Shown here: piece by piece, positions 46,162-57,100 of the stretch
How positions within the stretch are numbered: position 1 is the stretch's first letter
How the letters are laid out: each line of letters opens with the position of its first letter
Source of the DNA: Oikopleura dioica
Lineage: Eukaryota > Chordata > Appendicularia > Copelata > Oikopleuridae
DNA: 64,000 nt
Assembly: GCA_907165135.1 (NCBI GenBank)
Contig: OU015569.1
Span: forward strand, 1,426,001 to 1,490,000
Reading direction: 5' to 3'
Translations under genes and position numbers: made by a program
Notes under the pieces: model-generated
What the model was told of the DNA's origin: nothing
Database searches by the model: none
Seen by the model: the letters and a program-made list of their open reading frames with translations, nothing else

Positions 46162-47928
46162 TCAGGACTCGCTTGATAGCATTACTTTGTTGAATAGTTC
46201 GAGCACTTCGCCTTGCATCTTTTGGATTTTAGCTAAAACGAAAGATTTAATCGAATAATTTAAAATTAGCAAGAAAACTGGGAATTCCGAATAGCATCGA
46301 CTTTCTAGAAACGTTCTTCTTTTCTTATGAGAACCATAAGTATGTGAAAGTTATGATATTTAAACAATATTGGTCGAATGATCTGAATATCCATTTTTCG
46401 TCAATGTTTGCGGTTATCTTGGCTATGATTAAACTTAATGATCCGGAAAGCGATGGATCATCGGAGAACCTTGTATACGCCGGCATACGGGGAGTAAATC
46501 TCCATCTGAGCCAACTTACGACTACCCAGGTCGATGACCAGATCACCGATCAAGCCCGCCTATTTTTACGGAAGCATATGCTTATAAGTATGCTTCATTG
46601 AGTTATGACTGTCACTCGGAAAACATCGCGGCCCGATCTACTTTAGTTTAAACTCACACTGTTGTTCATTGAGTTGTGAGTTGATTTGTTCGAGCGCATT
46701 CTCCATGTCGGTATTTTGATTTTTCAACTTCGCATTCATATTCGAGATATTTCCCTCCGCGTTGTGAAGATTAATTAGCTAAACAATCAAATTGGTAACT
46801 TCCAACTTTCACTTACGTTTTCTTCAATTTTCTTGTTGGAGAGTTTGAATTCCTCACTCAGCGCGTCGAACTGCAAGTTCCAGTCCGACTTTTCGTTGGT
46901 TAGTTGTTCTCTTTCTCGGGTGCATCAATCATTCCCCAAAAAAAGGGATGAAATAAAAGTAGACTGATAAAGCACCTTTCCTAGTTTTGGCAACGTCAAT
47001 CTGTAGGTTCTTTAATCGATGGTTCACGCCCCTATCAGAACCTCAATTTGCTTTTATTAATTGACTACTTGTATAATCGTCTTACCAGAACCAAGAACAG
47101 CGTTTTTCGCCTTCAGCAACTGTTTCGACTGGTCAGATAGGTTTTCGAGCATTTTCGCATGATCTACGATTATTTACTAGCGGTTTTAAATCACGTGTTT
47201 TTGGACATACCGTTGTACCATTTTTTCATGACGACCATTGTGTTGATAACGCCCTTTCCAGCATCCGTCAGATTTCTGAACGACAGCTCGCCATCAATTT
47301 TATTCCCAAAGAGCAGATACTCCATCTCTTGTACCGATAGAGTTTGTTGAGTGACGAGTTCTTGCGCTTGACCAACGTCAGCACTAGAAGAGCGTTATAT
47401 TCCCGCCTGGGATGGTCTTATTCTTCACCTGACTTTGTTAACGCGCTGGGAGAAAGAGTCCCAGCGCTCTTCGTTGTTTGAAAATTGCACCACTAAAATA
47501 ATCATTCCAGAGATAATATTTCGTTTGAAAATTACCAGTGACTAGAACTAGCGAGAGAGTAATTGCGAGGCAGATTATGTTCGTAAGGAGCGATGCGTTT
47601 TTCTTCATCAAGTCAAAGGGCGTTCGTTTGAACAACACTGACTCGACATCTGTATCTATTGTACCTTAATCACTCTCTTGATAAATTAGTTACAATCACA
47701 CTGGGTACCTTGTTTGTGGAGCGAAAAGCGCGAGCGTGACTGAAGTAGTGGCGAAGTTCCATGTGCTCCTCCACCAGCACCGCCGCTCTGGTTCAATGCA
47801 CGAGGGAGCGAGTTAGTTTTCATCAAGCTTGATTTCTCTCTTCTTTCATTTGGGTGAAAACTTGCAATTAATATTATGATTGCTAAGAATAACATAAAAA
47901 GATTTAAATTCCTTTCGGCAGAATTCAT
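46162..47928 (-). CDS. Coiled-coil membrane protein (second cistron), unrecognised
   Basis: Nine exons: 47709-47928, 47535-47664, 47429-47492, 47211-47383, 47086-47163, 46976-47041, 46817-46914, 46658-46778, 46162-46232; about 340 residues, all GT-AG and in phase. An N-terminal hydrophobic segment (LFMLFLAIIILIASF) and a second one (NIICLAITLSLVLVTG) flank a Gly/Ser-rich linker. The rest is helical, charged and coiled-coil-like (EREQLTNEKSDWNLQFDALS, KNQNTDMENALEQINSQLNE). Could be a tethering or scaffold protein of an internal membrane. The ATG overlaps the stop of the upstream cistron (ATGA). An ATTAG acceptor lies about 10 nt before the ATG. The last intron (46233-46657) is unusually long. 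Confidence 0.7.
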
Positions 47929-48530
47929 CCCTTTTTCCTAATTTCATGATTATTGAGCGAGTAGTTTCTATGTAGCTGTGGCCTGATTGCTGGATAGGGC
48001 GTAATTTCATCGATGTTCTCTACAATCACACAATCTGCTTGATTCGCCCCGTCGTAAGTAGTGCTCGAGTCGGCTGTATGCGACGACATCGTCCTGCTTC
48101 GTTGCTTGCGTTTTCTCAACAGGCTCTTCTTGTTGCTCTCATTGCTCTCGCAGGTCTCATAGGCGCAGTTTTTGGCACAGAGCTCTCTGAAGCGCGTTCG
48201 CTTTATTTTTTATTTGCCCTTGCTATAATAACTTTGGCTTCTCTTTACTGTACTTACGTTGAACAGTAAAGCGAAGAGTCCTCTGAGTTGATTTGAAGGT
48301 GTCGAAATTAAAATTAAATTAAAAGACGTTTTGTTTACCTATCTGACTAGATAGAGATGAGCCAGCGCAGTCCAATCCCTCCAGATCGCAAAGATTCAAC
48401 TTCAAAAATATTTTTCGTGAAACGAGCTCTCTCACAACGAGATTGTTAGCTTAGCTACTGAACTTATCTGATCATATAAAAGAGCATCGTTTATTCTATT
48501 TAGGACATCATTTATAATTGAATTTGACAT
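47925..48530 (-). CDS. Small basic/Cys-containing protein (first cistron), unrecognised
   Basis: Four exons: 48459-48530, 48339-48399, 48259-48283 (only 25 nt), 47925-48186; about 138 residues. Splice sites are GT-AG with introns of 59, 55 and 72 nt, and phases match exactly. Sequence features: N-terminal amphipathic MSNSIINDVLNRINDALLYD, a Cys cluster (CSTELCAKNCAYETC), a basic block (LLRKRKQRSR) and a polar tail. No domain recognised. Its TGA overlaps the ATG of the next gene by the sequence ATGA, so both must come from one transcript. Confidence 0.6.
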
Positions 48531-48879
48531 TGTTTTGAGGGAGTTTGAAGCGGTTAAAGAGTTTGGAGAAAGTGTGCAGTTGAATTTTTGACATCGATTA
48601 GTTGATATAAAAATAAAATAATGCCAGCAGGCATTGCCCAAATCTTAAGATCTTAGTGCCAAGGAAAAGCTCAGATCCTGGACTTTCTCAAACTGTCATA
48701 AGTACTCATTACTACGATAAAAAAGGGATGATTTTATCAATGAGAATTAAGGCAATTATTGAAGCATACCTCCTGAAGTTCGCTAAGACTTTCAGAATAA
48801 ACATCGGCGACGTAAAAACATCCGATCTTCTTTCTCACTCTTGGCTTCTTTGGCCGCGCTAGAATGCTAGAATATTGCA

Positions 48880-49897
48880 CGGTTGAAATTTTTACTTTGA
48901 GAGGATCTATTTCCAAGAGAACGAATAAGACGTAGACTTCCTCGACCGCGCGATTTCCTCCTTGATCCCGAAAAGCTGCTTCTCAGTTTTTCTTGATAAG
49001 TTTCATCAACAATAATTATGGTACTTTGTCAAAGTTGAACTTTCGAAGAGTTGTGACCTTTGAAATAGAGTGCAGTTGAAACTTTCCTTCGATCGAGAGA
49101 CTTTTCCAAAGTCCATTCAGCGTCCTTGGGAATGGCTTTTTGTTGCTTCGCTGGGTGCGTCTAATTGATCAGAATGAAAAAGAAAAACAAAGACCTCGTG
49201 ATAAATATTTACTCGGTTGATGTACTACGACCGCGGAAGGGACCCCTCAGGGACTTTTCAAGGACGCGTTTTATTACGTTCAAGAAGTTCAAGAAAGAAT
49301 CATCTTCTAGCATATTTAATCTTCTTTACCTGGAGATAGCGATCGTTTCCTTTTCTTGATATCTGCACGCACCTGAAATTTCATGAGCATAAATTATTGA
49401 GTTTGATTTATATTAACCTTCGTGCTCTTCGTTGTCATCAAATACTTCAGTAGACTTTTCTTGGAACATAACTTGAGACTTTTCGTCTTTGACAACTTTC
49501 GGGGTCGAAGGTTCCATGTGATTTTCAAAGAATTGATCGATGAGTTCTTCTAAGTCTGAGAATTTGGTCTGCTCTGGAATGGGATCAAAAGAATCGTTAG
49601 ATTATTAAATCTACTGTTGAAGACTTCTTTATCCTTTCCTGGAAATTGAAAGTCGTTTAGATAATCAATCGACTCATTCTTTTCCTTGTCCTTTCGCGTT
49701 AGAGACATATATTTATCCGTGCATAAAACTTCGTCACTTCCATTTTCTGGCTAAAGTGACGCTAGTATAATTTGAAGATTATGAAAGCGAAAACTTACAT
49801 CAACACGAGTGCTATTGCTAGTAACACATTTATCTTCCTGTGTCGTTTGGGCTTTACTTGAGACAAAGTCCAGAAACTTTTGGGCGATTTCTCTCAT
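48880..49897 (-). CDS. Unrecognised acidic protein, multi-exon; 3' part unresolved
   Basis: Three exons are solid: 49799-49897 (starting MREIAQKFLDFVSSKAQ), 49615-49750 and 49418-49573, with 40-50 nt GT-AG introns and matching phases. The product is acidic and polar (DLEELIDQFFENHMEP, EVFDDNEEHE). Downstream, likely further exons include one encoding DIKKRKRSLSP, one near 49,061-49,170 encoding KDAEWTLEKSLDRRK, and one near 48,900-48,985 rich in Arg/Ser. Their exact joining could not be settled by hand. No domain recognised; a nuclear role is possible from the basic KKRKR patch, but this is a guess. Confidence 0.5.
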
Positions 49898-50819
49898 TCC
49901 GCTCAAAATTACTCCCTTTTCAGTCACTCATCTGGAGTAACTGATCAAACAAATCCAAGACTTCCCTTTTTGGATCTTTTCGCTGCAAATCAAAGATCTT
50001 ATACGTTTACTTCAACATATCATATGGAATAAATAAGTTATTTTTCAATTAAACAAACTGTTTTTTTTTTTACTTTTGATTAAATTGCGACCCGATTTTT
50101 GTAATTTTCAAGCGCAATCCTGGCTCGCACATAATTGTGTTCAAGTCTCTCATAATGTTCTCTCTCGGTGCCTTCATTTTTATAGCTTAACTTTTCTTAT
50201 ACTAAAAAAGTTACAGAGACTGACAGTGTTCTCAAACTCAAAGATGAAAGTTTCTGTCCCGCTCTTGACATGCTAATTGATTTATGATGACATAACAAAG
50301 CGAGAAATCACTCATTTCCTAGTCTTTCCGCAAAAGTATTAATCTTATCCTCTTTGGCGCTAAAATATAAGACTGGAAATAAAAAGAAGACACTTTCAAG
50401 CAGCGAAAAAAACTACTTGAACGTCAAGGCGACAAGGATCTTCGAAACATGGTGTTCAAGAAATCGGGTTAAATTTGTACGATCCAGCTTGCAAGGCCGC
50501 TCAGTACGTCAAATTAGACTTCTATGCCGTCGTATCTTGTCTATCTCGAAAACTCGGCCTTCAAATCGGTGCTTTTTCAAGGTTTTCAAGGTTACTGATG
50601 ATAAATTTCCGCTTGTGACGCGTCTTTACAGTGCTTCGCCGAAGCAAATTTTGCATTCTGATTGTTTGCGAAGGGGTTTGTACAGGCGATGTCCTTGGAT
50701 TAAGCGTCCTTGAGTCGATAAGAATCACCGGAATTTTACTTCAAGGACAAATTCTGTTTGTTTCTCCTATAAATATCTCTCAACATCCTTCTCTAGGAAT
50801 CACAAACTGCATTTCCAAA
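49898..50819. other. Intergenic region
   Basis: About 920 nt between divergent genes. AT-rich at 49,990-50,350. A 119-codon plus-strand frame (50,354-50,713) has no domain, no Kozak-like context and no splice links, and probably represents promoter/leader sequence of the oxygenase gene. CTCTAG at 50,790 could serve as a leader acceptor. Confidence 0.4.
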
Positions 50820-52533
50820 ATGCCAGCAAAATCAAAGAGTGCCAAGAAGCCAGAGTCGGTGAAAGCCGAAACAATCAAATCAAAAAATGAAATCACAGGA
50901 ACAAGCTTCGCAGTGAAAATTGCAGTCGCAAGTGTTCTTTTCCTCTTGCTCAAGAATTTCGCTCATCGGTGAGTGGTAAATTTCATCTAACAAATGCTAA
51001 TTCTATTTTTAGAGGGATCGAAAAAGCTCTTGGCGAAAGCCGGGTTTATGAGAAAACAGAGCCTTTTTTCACGATCGATAACTTTATGGACGAAGAAGAC
51101 ATCGATGAGCTCCGCCAATTTCTTTACAAAAAGCGCCGATTTGTCACTGGACTCGATGCATTCTCCGACGACCGAGGAATCGAGCACATTGGCGAAGGAG
51201 TAGAGGCGGACGAAAATGGAAACTGCCCGAAGGATCTTTACCGAACTGAGCAAGGAAACTGCTTCATCCCCGGACGATTCGACATTGGCAAGCATTTCTT
51301 CCTCACCGGCGGTCTTACTGGAGCAAAAGAAACTTACGAAAAACTGTTGAGCTCAATCTACGCCTACTACGGAATTCTGCCAAAGGATTTCATCGAAACC
51401 AGTCCGATTCTCGAGCGACTTTTCAAACGACCTCAGTACGTTGAAGCTATGGACACTCTCTGCCGAAACCATGGCCAGGAAGATTACTACTTCAAACCGA
51501 CTCAGGTACTATCCAAATCTAACCACTCAAGTTTGCCCATCATCAAATCTTAGGTTAACATCGTTCTCGTCACTCCCGGCCAAGACTTGCCGCTTCATTA
51601 CGATAACGGATGGTTCTGGGGCGCCAATCGATTCACCATTCCCGACTATTTGACCGTCGCCATGACCACTTCTGGACTTTGGGATCACCTCAAAATTCGA
51701 CAAGCGCAATCTGTTGTTTACCTTCACGGCAGCAAGGACGACCCCATTTTCAAGCACGGCGGAAAGTAAGCAAAAAATATTGCGAGCAATTTCCTTATGA
51801 AATTTCTAGCTACGTCTTCTACCCTGATGGTCCTGGCGGTGAGATGCGACAAATTGTTCCAAAACGAGGAATGGGAGTGATCATGGACGGTGGTCAAATG
51901 TAAGATTTTAAAACCAATAACAAGTGATGATTGTTCTATTTAGTCCCCACGGAGGTCAGCGAATCGCCGAACATTACACTGTCGCCAACCACGGAGGCAA
52001 AGATCAGTTCCACCGAGTTGAGTACCAGAGCAACGATACTTGGTACATCATGAACGATGACGATATCATCTCCACCGTCAAAACTGAAGATCTCCGACTC
52101 AGCTTTGTCTGGCGCGGACTCTGCTTCGACAGCAAAGAGCACGCCGACTCGTACGACTCTTATCCAGGTGACTTTAGTAATGATAGAGAACAGATGGACT
52201 AACTCAAGTTTAGAAATCCCACTTGAAGAAATCCTCAACACCTTTGAAGCAGACATGAAGAAGCGAGGCGTCCTTCCTAAAAATGCTCCTCGACCACCAC
52301 CAAAAGAGTTTGCCCACACTCTCATCAAGACCTACATTTCCATGCCGCCACAGAACGTGCACAACACTCTTCCATTCAACTACTGCATAATCTCCAAGGA
52401 ATACCCCTGGCTCAAGACGATTCTTTCGCCGTTCTGCGAGGACGTACAGCCGTACAAGCGGCTGAACGACGAGCTCCCTCCTGCTCGTCCTTTCTGCGGC
52501 GGTAGAAAATCCACGAATTGTCCAGAAGAGTAA
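50820..52533 (+). CDS. Membrane-anchored 2OG-Fe(II) oxygenase-like protein
   Basis: Six exons: 50820-50968, 51013-51505, 51554-51765, 51810-51899, 51944-52167, 52214-52533; 495 residues, introns 44-48 nt, phases exact. A lysine-rich N-terminus (KSKSAKKPESVKAE) precedes a hydrophobic span (FAVKIAVASVLFLLLKNFA), giving a type II signal-anchor topology. The catalytic-looking part has LPLHYDNGWFWG (HxD) and, about 115 residues later, MDGGQIPHGGQRIAEHY (distal His with a following Arg), the metal and cosubstrate ligands expected of 2OG oxygenases. The N-terminal EPFFTIDNFMDEEDIDELRQ also resembles prolyl-hydroxylase-type folds. Substrate unknown; ER/Golgi location inferred from the anchor. Confidence 0.7.
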
Positions 52534-52632
52534 TTTTTTACGGAAATGAAGATATGCTAAGTTTGTATACTCAAAACTGTTTGTTTATGTAATTAGTTTT
52601 ATCGACCCTGTTTGTCCTCGTTCAATGATAAA

Positions 52633-53213
52633 GACGCGCTTTTTTTAAGGTTGTGCAAGTTATTTTTCTTATTGTATGATTCTACACCAGGAACACCATA
52701 TATAGTTGGAATCAGTGAAAAATTCTGAGAACTTTGACCTTTTTAGTTTTCGAAAATTCCGTTTCCGGTCCGATTCTAGAGCCGGAAGTTGACGTAATTT
52801 AGGTGTAAGGGTAACGTGTGAGGTATCAAATTGATGCTCAGAAGATTCTGAGTCACCTCATCATCATTTCATAGGAAAAAACCGTCCCAACCGCGGTCTA
52901 ACCGACTGGTTAAACTATGAAAAAAAGCTTAAATTGATGAATTTTTTTTCAGTTTTAACCGGTTGCTTTCACCGGGATTCTCTTCGTAAATGAAAGGAAA
53001 TCTTCTGAGCATCAATTTAATAGATCACGCTTTACCCTAACTACTAAATTACGTCAACTTCCGGCTCTAGAATCGGACCGGAAGTGGAATTTTCGAAAAC
53101 TAAAAAGGTCAAAGTTCTTAGAATTTTTCGCTGATTCCAAATATATATGGTGTTCCTGGTGTAGAATCATACAATAAGAAAAATAACTTGCACAACCTTT
53201 AAAAAAGCGCGTC
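52633..53213. repeat. 581-bp foldback element downstream of the oxygenase gene
   Basis: The left arm starts GACGCGCTTTTTTTAAGG and the right arm ends CCTTTAAAAAAGCGCGTC. About 225 nt per arm pair almost perfectly, including TAGAGCCGGAAGTTGACGTA and ATTGATGCTCAGAAGATT. A loop of about 125 nt holds CACCTCATCATC and an ACCGGTT-type motif. No ORF; no clear target duplication. It begins 100 nt after the stop codon. Confidence 0.8.
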
Positions 53214-53329
53214 AAAATAAATACACATGTAAATATGAATTTCTGGTGAGTTTGTCTTTGTTTCTTTTTTATTTTGGACTCTTGGATCTCATAATCTTGC
53301 TAATCACTAGAAACCGGTTCACCGGACGC

Positions 53330-53460
53330 TCACTCGCCTCGAGTCAGACCCGAGGCGCCCTGTGAATGGCACGAGCTCGCGGACGGCGTCGTGCCCCCTC
53401 TAGGAGTCGGTTTTTCGTCATCGAGTCAGTCCCCGAAGGAACTACAGTAGAGGGCTTCTG
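53330..53460 (+). ncRNA. Candidate structured RNA or conserved hairpin region
   Basis: GC-rich relative to its surroundings and able to form three stems: GCCTCG/CGAGGC (53336-53341 with 53351-53356), GGCACGA/TCGTGCC (53368-53374 with 53389-53395) and CCCTCTA/TAGAGGG (53396-53402 with 53448-53454). No known RNA family was recognised and no Pol III boxes were confirmed. A decayed foldback element or 5' regulatory sequence are alternatives. Confidence 0.25.
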
Positions 53461-54188
53461 AGGTTGTCCAACCGAACGAACGTATAGTCATCTTATGGTT
53501 TTTCGGCTCGAAAATATCAATGAAGTGAAAAAGCTAGAACAGTATTAGTGATGAATTAGTACTGTTTCCCTTACCAAAAGGAACTGCTCTAACGAATTGA
53601 CTACAAAGAAAAGCCTGTATGGGTTTGGTTTTGTAAAGTTCAAGAAATCACTTCCTTTCTGAATCACCAGACGGCCCTGCATAAGTCTTACAATTTCCTC
53701 AAAACCCAATTGAATCCTCCGCGCCAGCTGCTTCCTGTCCAATTGGTCGAGTTACGTCATTCCCGGCATCATCTTGATTTTCATCAGAGCGGCGCTTTTT
53801 TTTCATTTTTGGGGCATTTCCGAAGTCGCGAGAAAAAAAAGGAAGAATTTTCTAGATCGCGGGGCGCCGCCCCCGGTTTTCCTCGATGATCGCATTCGGC
53901 CATTCCTCGGTCCTCCGCTCACCCAAATTCGAGCAACAGGTAAATCAGAGAATTCGTCCTTGTCGAGTGCTTATTAGAGAAAATCTAGGCGAAAAATTAA
54001 GCGATTATTATTGGCTAAAATTTTACACGCCACGCGCTGCGTAAATTTGTGCTTATTCGCCGAAACAGGGATTTTTTCAACAAAATGATCGTTTTTTAAA
54101 GATTTTTTGGTTTTAGAAATTGTTGATTCAGAGAGCTAACACGATACGGTGCCCGTGTTTGGATCAGAAAGAGGCGCAAGACTACGAA

Positions 54189-57100
54189 ATGCGCCGCGCG
54201 TCGAACACTTACGACCCACGTGTCGATATTCGGGTAAGATTTCTCTCTTTTTACTGAACTGTAAAAACTCGCTTCCTTCTGTTCTTTTTTTCTGATATTT
54301 TACTCCGACTCTTCAGAACTATCCTGTGAGTCCCGAGAAGTACTTTTATCTCCTAAGGAAGGAAGGCAAATTAGAATCTTCTGAAACTTTTGATCTTGAT
54401 CTTGACTCATTCGAGGTTGATACCCTTATTCTATGTTCTCAAAGCAACGCGCTCTCTTTAGTACAACAGTCGGACGACCAACAAAGTCACCCGGGAGCAG
54501 CTTTTCAACGCGATCGACGCCTACAAGGGCAAAGATGCCGACGTCAAAGTTGCAGTGAAGGAGATCCAGCTCATCCTTGGCGAAAATCCCGACCTGATCT
54601 ACGAGGTGGACGATGACGGTGACAACGCGCTGATCCACGCGTGTAAGCGGCAAATCCACCCGCGATACCGCAACTTCTGGATTCGAAAAGGGCCCGACAT
54701 CGAGGTCGTCAACGCACTACTGCACTACGGCGCCGATCCCAATGCTCGAAATCAAGAAGGAAAAACAGCGCTGCATTACGCCTGTATGTTTGAACCGCGA
54801 AGCTCCAAAGTTCGGTTAGTTCTTACTTAAATTAAGCGGTAAAGAGCCTTACGCCTTTTCTAGTGATATGTACGAAACAATCACAAAAATCAACGAAGAG
54901 GAAAAGCGTCTTCTCACCCGAGTCGTCCGAAAACTCATCAAGTAACCTTTTTTTCACTGTCTGCTTTTCTTATTTTCACTCTTCAGAGCCGGTGGTGATC
55001 TTAGACTGCACGATAAAGATAACAAGCTGCCATTTGATTACGCAAAGGTATCATTGATTATTTAGTGACCGTTTACTAACTGTATCAAAAGGAAATCCAT
55101 CAAACACGATTCCGAAACGAGATGGTCAAGTTCCTCAGCTTCCAAAAGGAAGAGTTTATCCGCGACATTGATATGCATGTAGATCCAACTCGGTTGAATC
55201 GGGTGATTCCTGGCTTGAAGAAAAAGAATGCTAGAAAGGTGAGTGAATTAGAATGAAAAGGACGATCCAAGTGTCTAGGAGAAAAAGAGGAAGGAAGACG
55301 AGATTAACTCGTTTTTAGGGCCGCCTCTTCTAAAGGTACCAGATACATTCATCTCTAACTAAAATGAACTATTCAGACTTTGATGGGAAAGCCAAGTTTC
55401 ATCCTTGACCAGCCGAAGCTCAAGTTCACCGGTTTCGGAGTTGTGCTCGAGAAGACCGGAGGCAAGATGGGCGGCTTTGGCGAGGCGTGCTCCATCCCGT
55501 ACATTCACGACTCGACCCTGTTTGACCAGAAGAGCGAGCAGAAGATCCGCATTCGCCACTTGAGCCTCATCATGTCGCGACGTGTTTGGCGCGGGACACC
55601 TGTCACCTATCTTTCCCGCGAAGAGGATCTTCCCGACGAAAAGGGCGACCTGAAGAGTTTCGAACGTTCAGACAAGTACGATCATCTCAATGCTGAGATC
55701 ATGAAGAACTCGACCATTCGTCACCCGAATTTGCTTTTGATGATGGCGCTCGTCCACGATCAATCTTCGGCCCTCATCAAGGGAATCGTTTACGAACGAG
55801 TTGAGCTTGGCACAATGAAACACTTGATGAAAATCGGACAGGTACCAAAACTCTCCTTTGTCATTTTCTAATCGTTACTATTCTAGGAGATCGAGCCCTT
55901 CGAGTGGGTGCCGTTGATGACTCAAATTGCCGACGCCGTTCAATTCCTCCATGAGTCCAATATCATCCACCAAGCGATCATTCCTGAAGCTATCATGATC
56001 ATGTCGTCAAAAGTCGCGAAGCTCGGAGCTCTTTGTTTCTCCCGCCCCGCGAATGACAAGTCTTTCAATTACGAAAGTACCCGGATCCCCGAACGTCTCC
56101 ATCGATACATCGCCCCTGAAGTCCTCCGAAATGACCTTCCAACAAGAGGAGTCGACGCGTTCTCTCTTTGCGCTGTTCTTTTCGAGCTCATGACCGGTTA
56201 TGCTCCCTGGGCTTCCACTAAGGTAAGAAATTTCAAACCTCCATGTACTCAATACCAATTTAGAATGCAAAAGATCGCGTTAGTATCGAAATCCCTGCCG
56301 AGGCTCCGCCGACCGATCTCCATACAACTGTCCGAATCGGCCTCTCACTCGAGCTGCGGGAACGTAAAACTCGCCTTATCGACATCATTTACGTTCTTGG
56401 AAACATCAAGATGATGTACCACCGACTCGAGTGTGAATCGCGCAACACTGGATCCTATACTGGATCTTACCAGACAATGAAACGTAAGTCTGGTGTCAAT
56501 CGACACTGAAAATCATCCATATTTGTAGGCGCACAAAACTTGACCGATTCGCCAAACAGCAAAGCCTCCAGATTCTCCCGAGGTTCGAGATTTTCTCGAC
56601 CCTCAAAGTTGAGCTTTACTCGACGAAAATCTGCAACTCTAGCCGACGTCCGACCAGTGGGAAGTCTCCGATACTTTGAGGAGGTCTCTAGCAAGCGCCA
56701 ACGTAAGTTTAGAATGAGTACACAATCTACTTATACGCATTCAGCCGATTATTTTGTGGACATGAATGCAAATCCGACCCTTGAAGATCTTGACTACACA
56801 CAGCCGTTCCATCTTCAGTACGACACGCATACTGTCTCCGCCCCTCCAACCTCCCGATCGAAGCAATCGTCTATTCGAATGGAGCAGTACCTCACCGAAC
56901 AGCTTCAACACGTCTCCTTCAATAAAGAAGACATCAGTGAAAATGCGCCAACACCCGAGCGCCGACAAAACACTACTCCTGCGCGCGGAAACATCTTTGC
57001 TGATCTCCAGAAGGAAATTGACACGGCCCAGAATGAGCCTTCCGAAGGCTACGACTTGAATGGACTTCGCACTCAACTTGAAGATGCGAAGCGGCAGATC

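Noticed and set aside
46344..46601. 85-codon plus-strand ORF within the last intron of the coiled-coil membrane gene
   Set aside because: Lacks a recognisable domain and any splice partner; the long intron more likely holds a decayed repeat (hairpin near 46,575-46,600).
48039..48269. Plus-strand ORF with two hydrophobic stretches
   Set aside because: Antisense to exons 3-4 and an intron of the first cistron, whose splice phases all fit on the minus strand.
50354..50713. 119-codon ORF upstream of the oxygenase gene
   Set aside because: No domain, biased composition typical of AT-rich leader sequence, and starts at a weak context.
53545..53742. 65-codon minus-strand frame (contains KGSDFLNFTKPNPYRLFF)
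   Set aside because: Reads somewhat protein-like, with internal GT and AG, but no start, stop, domain or neighbouring exon could be fixed; could be part of a small gene I cannot resolve.
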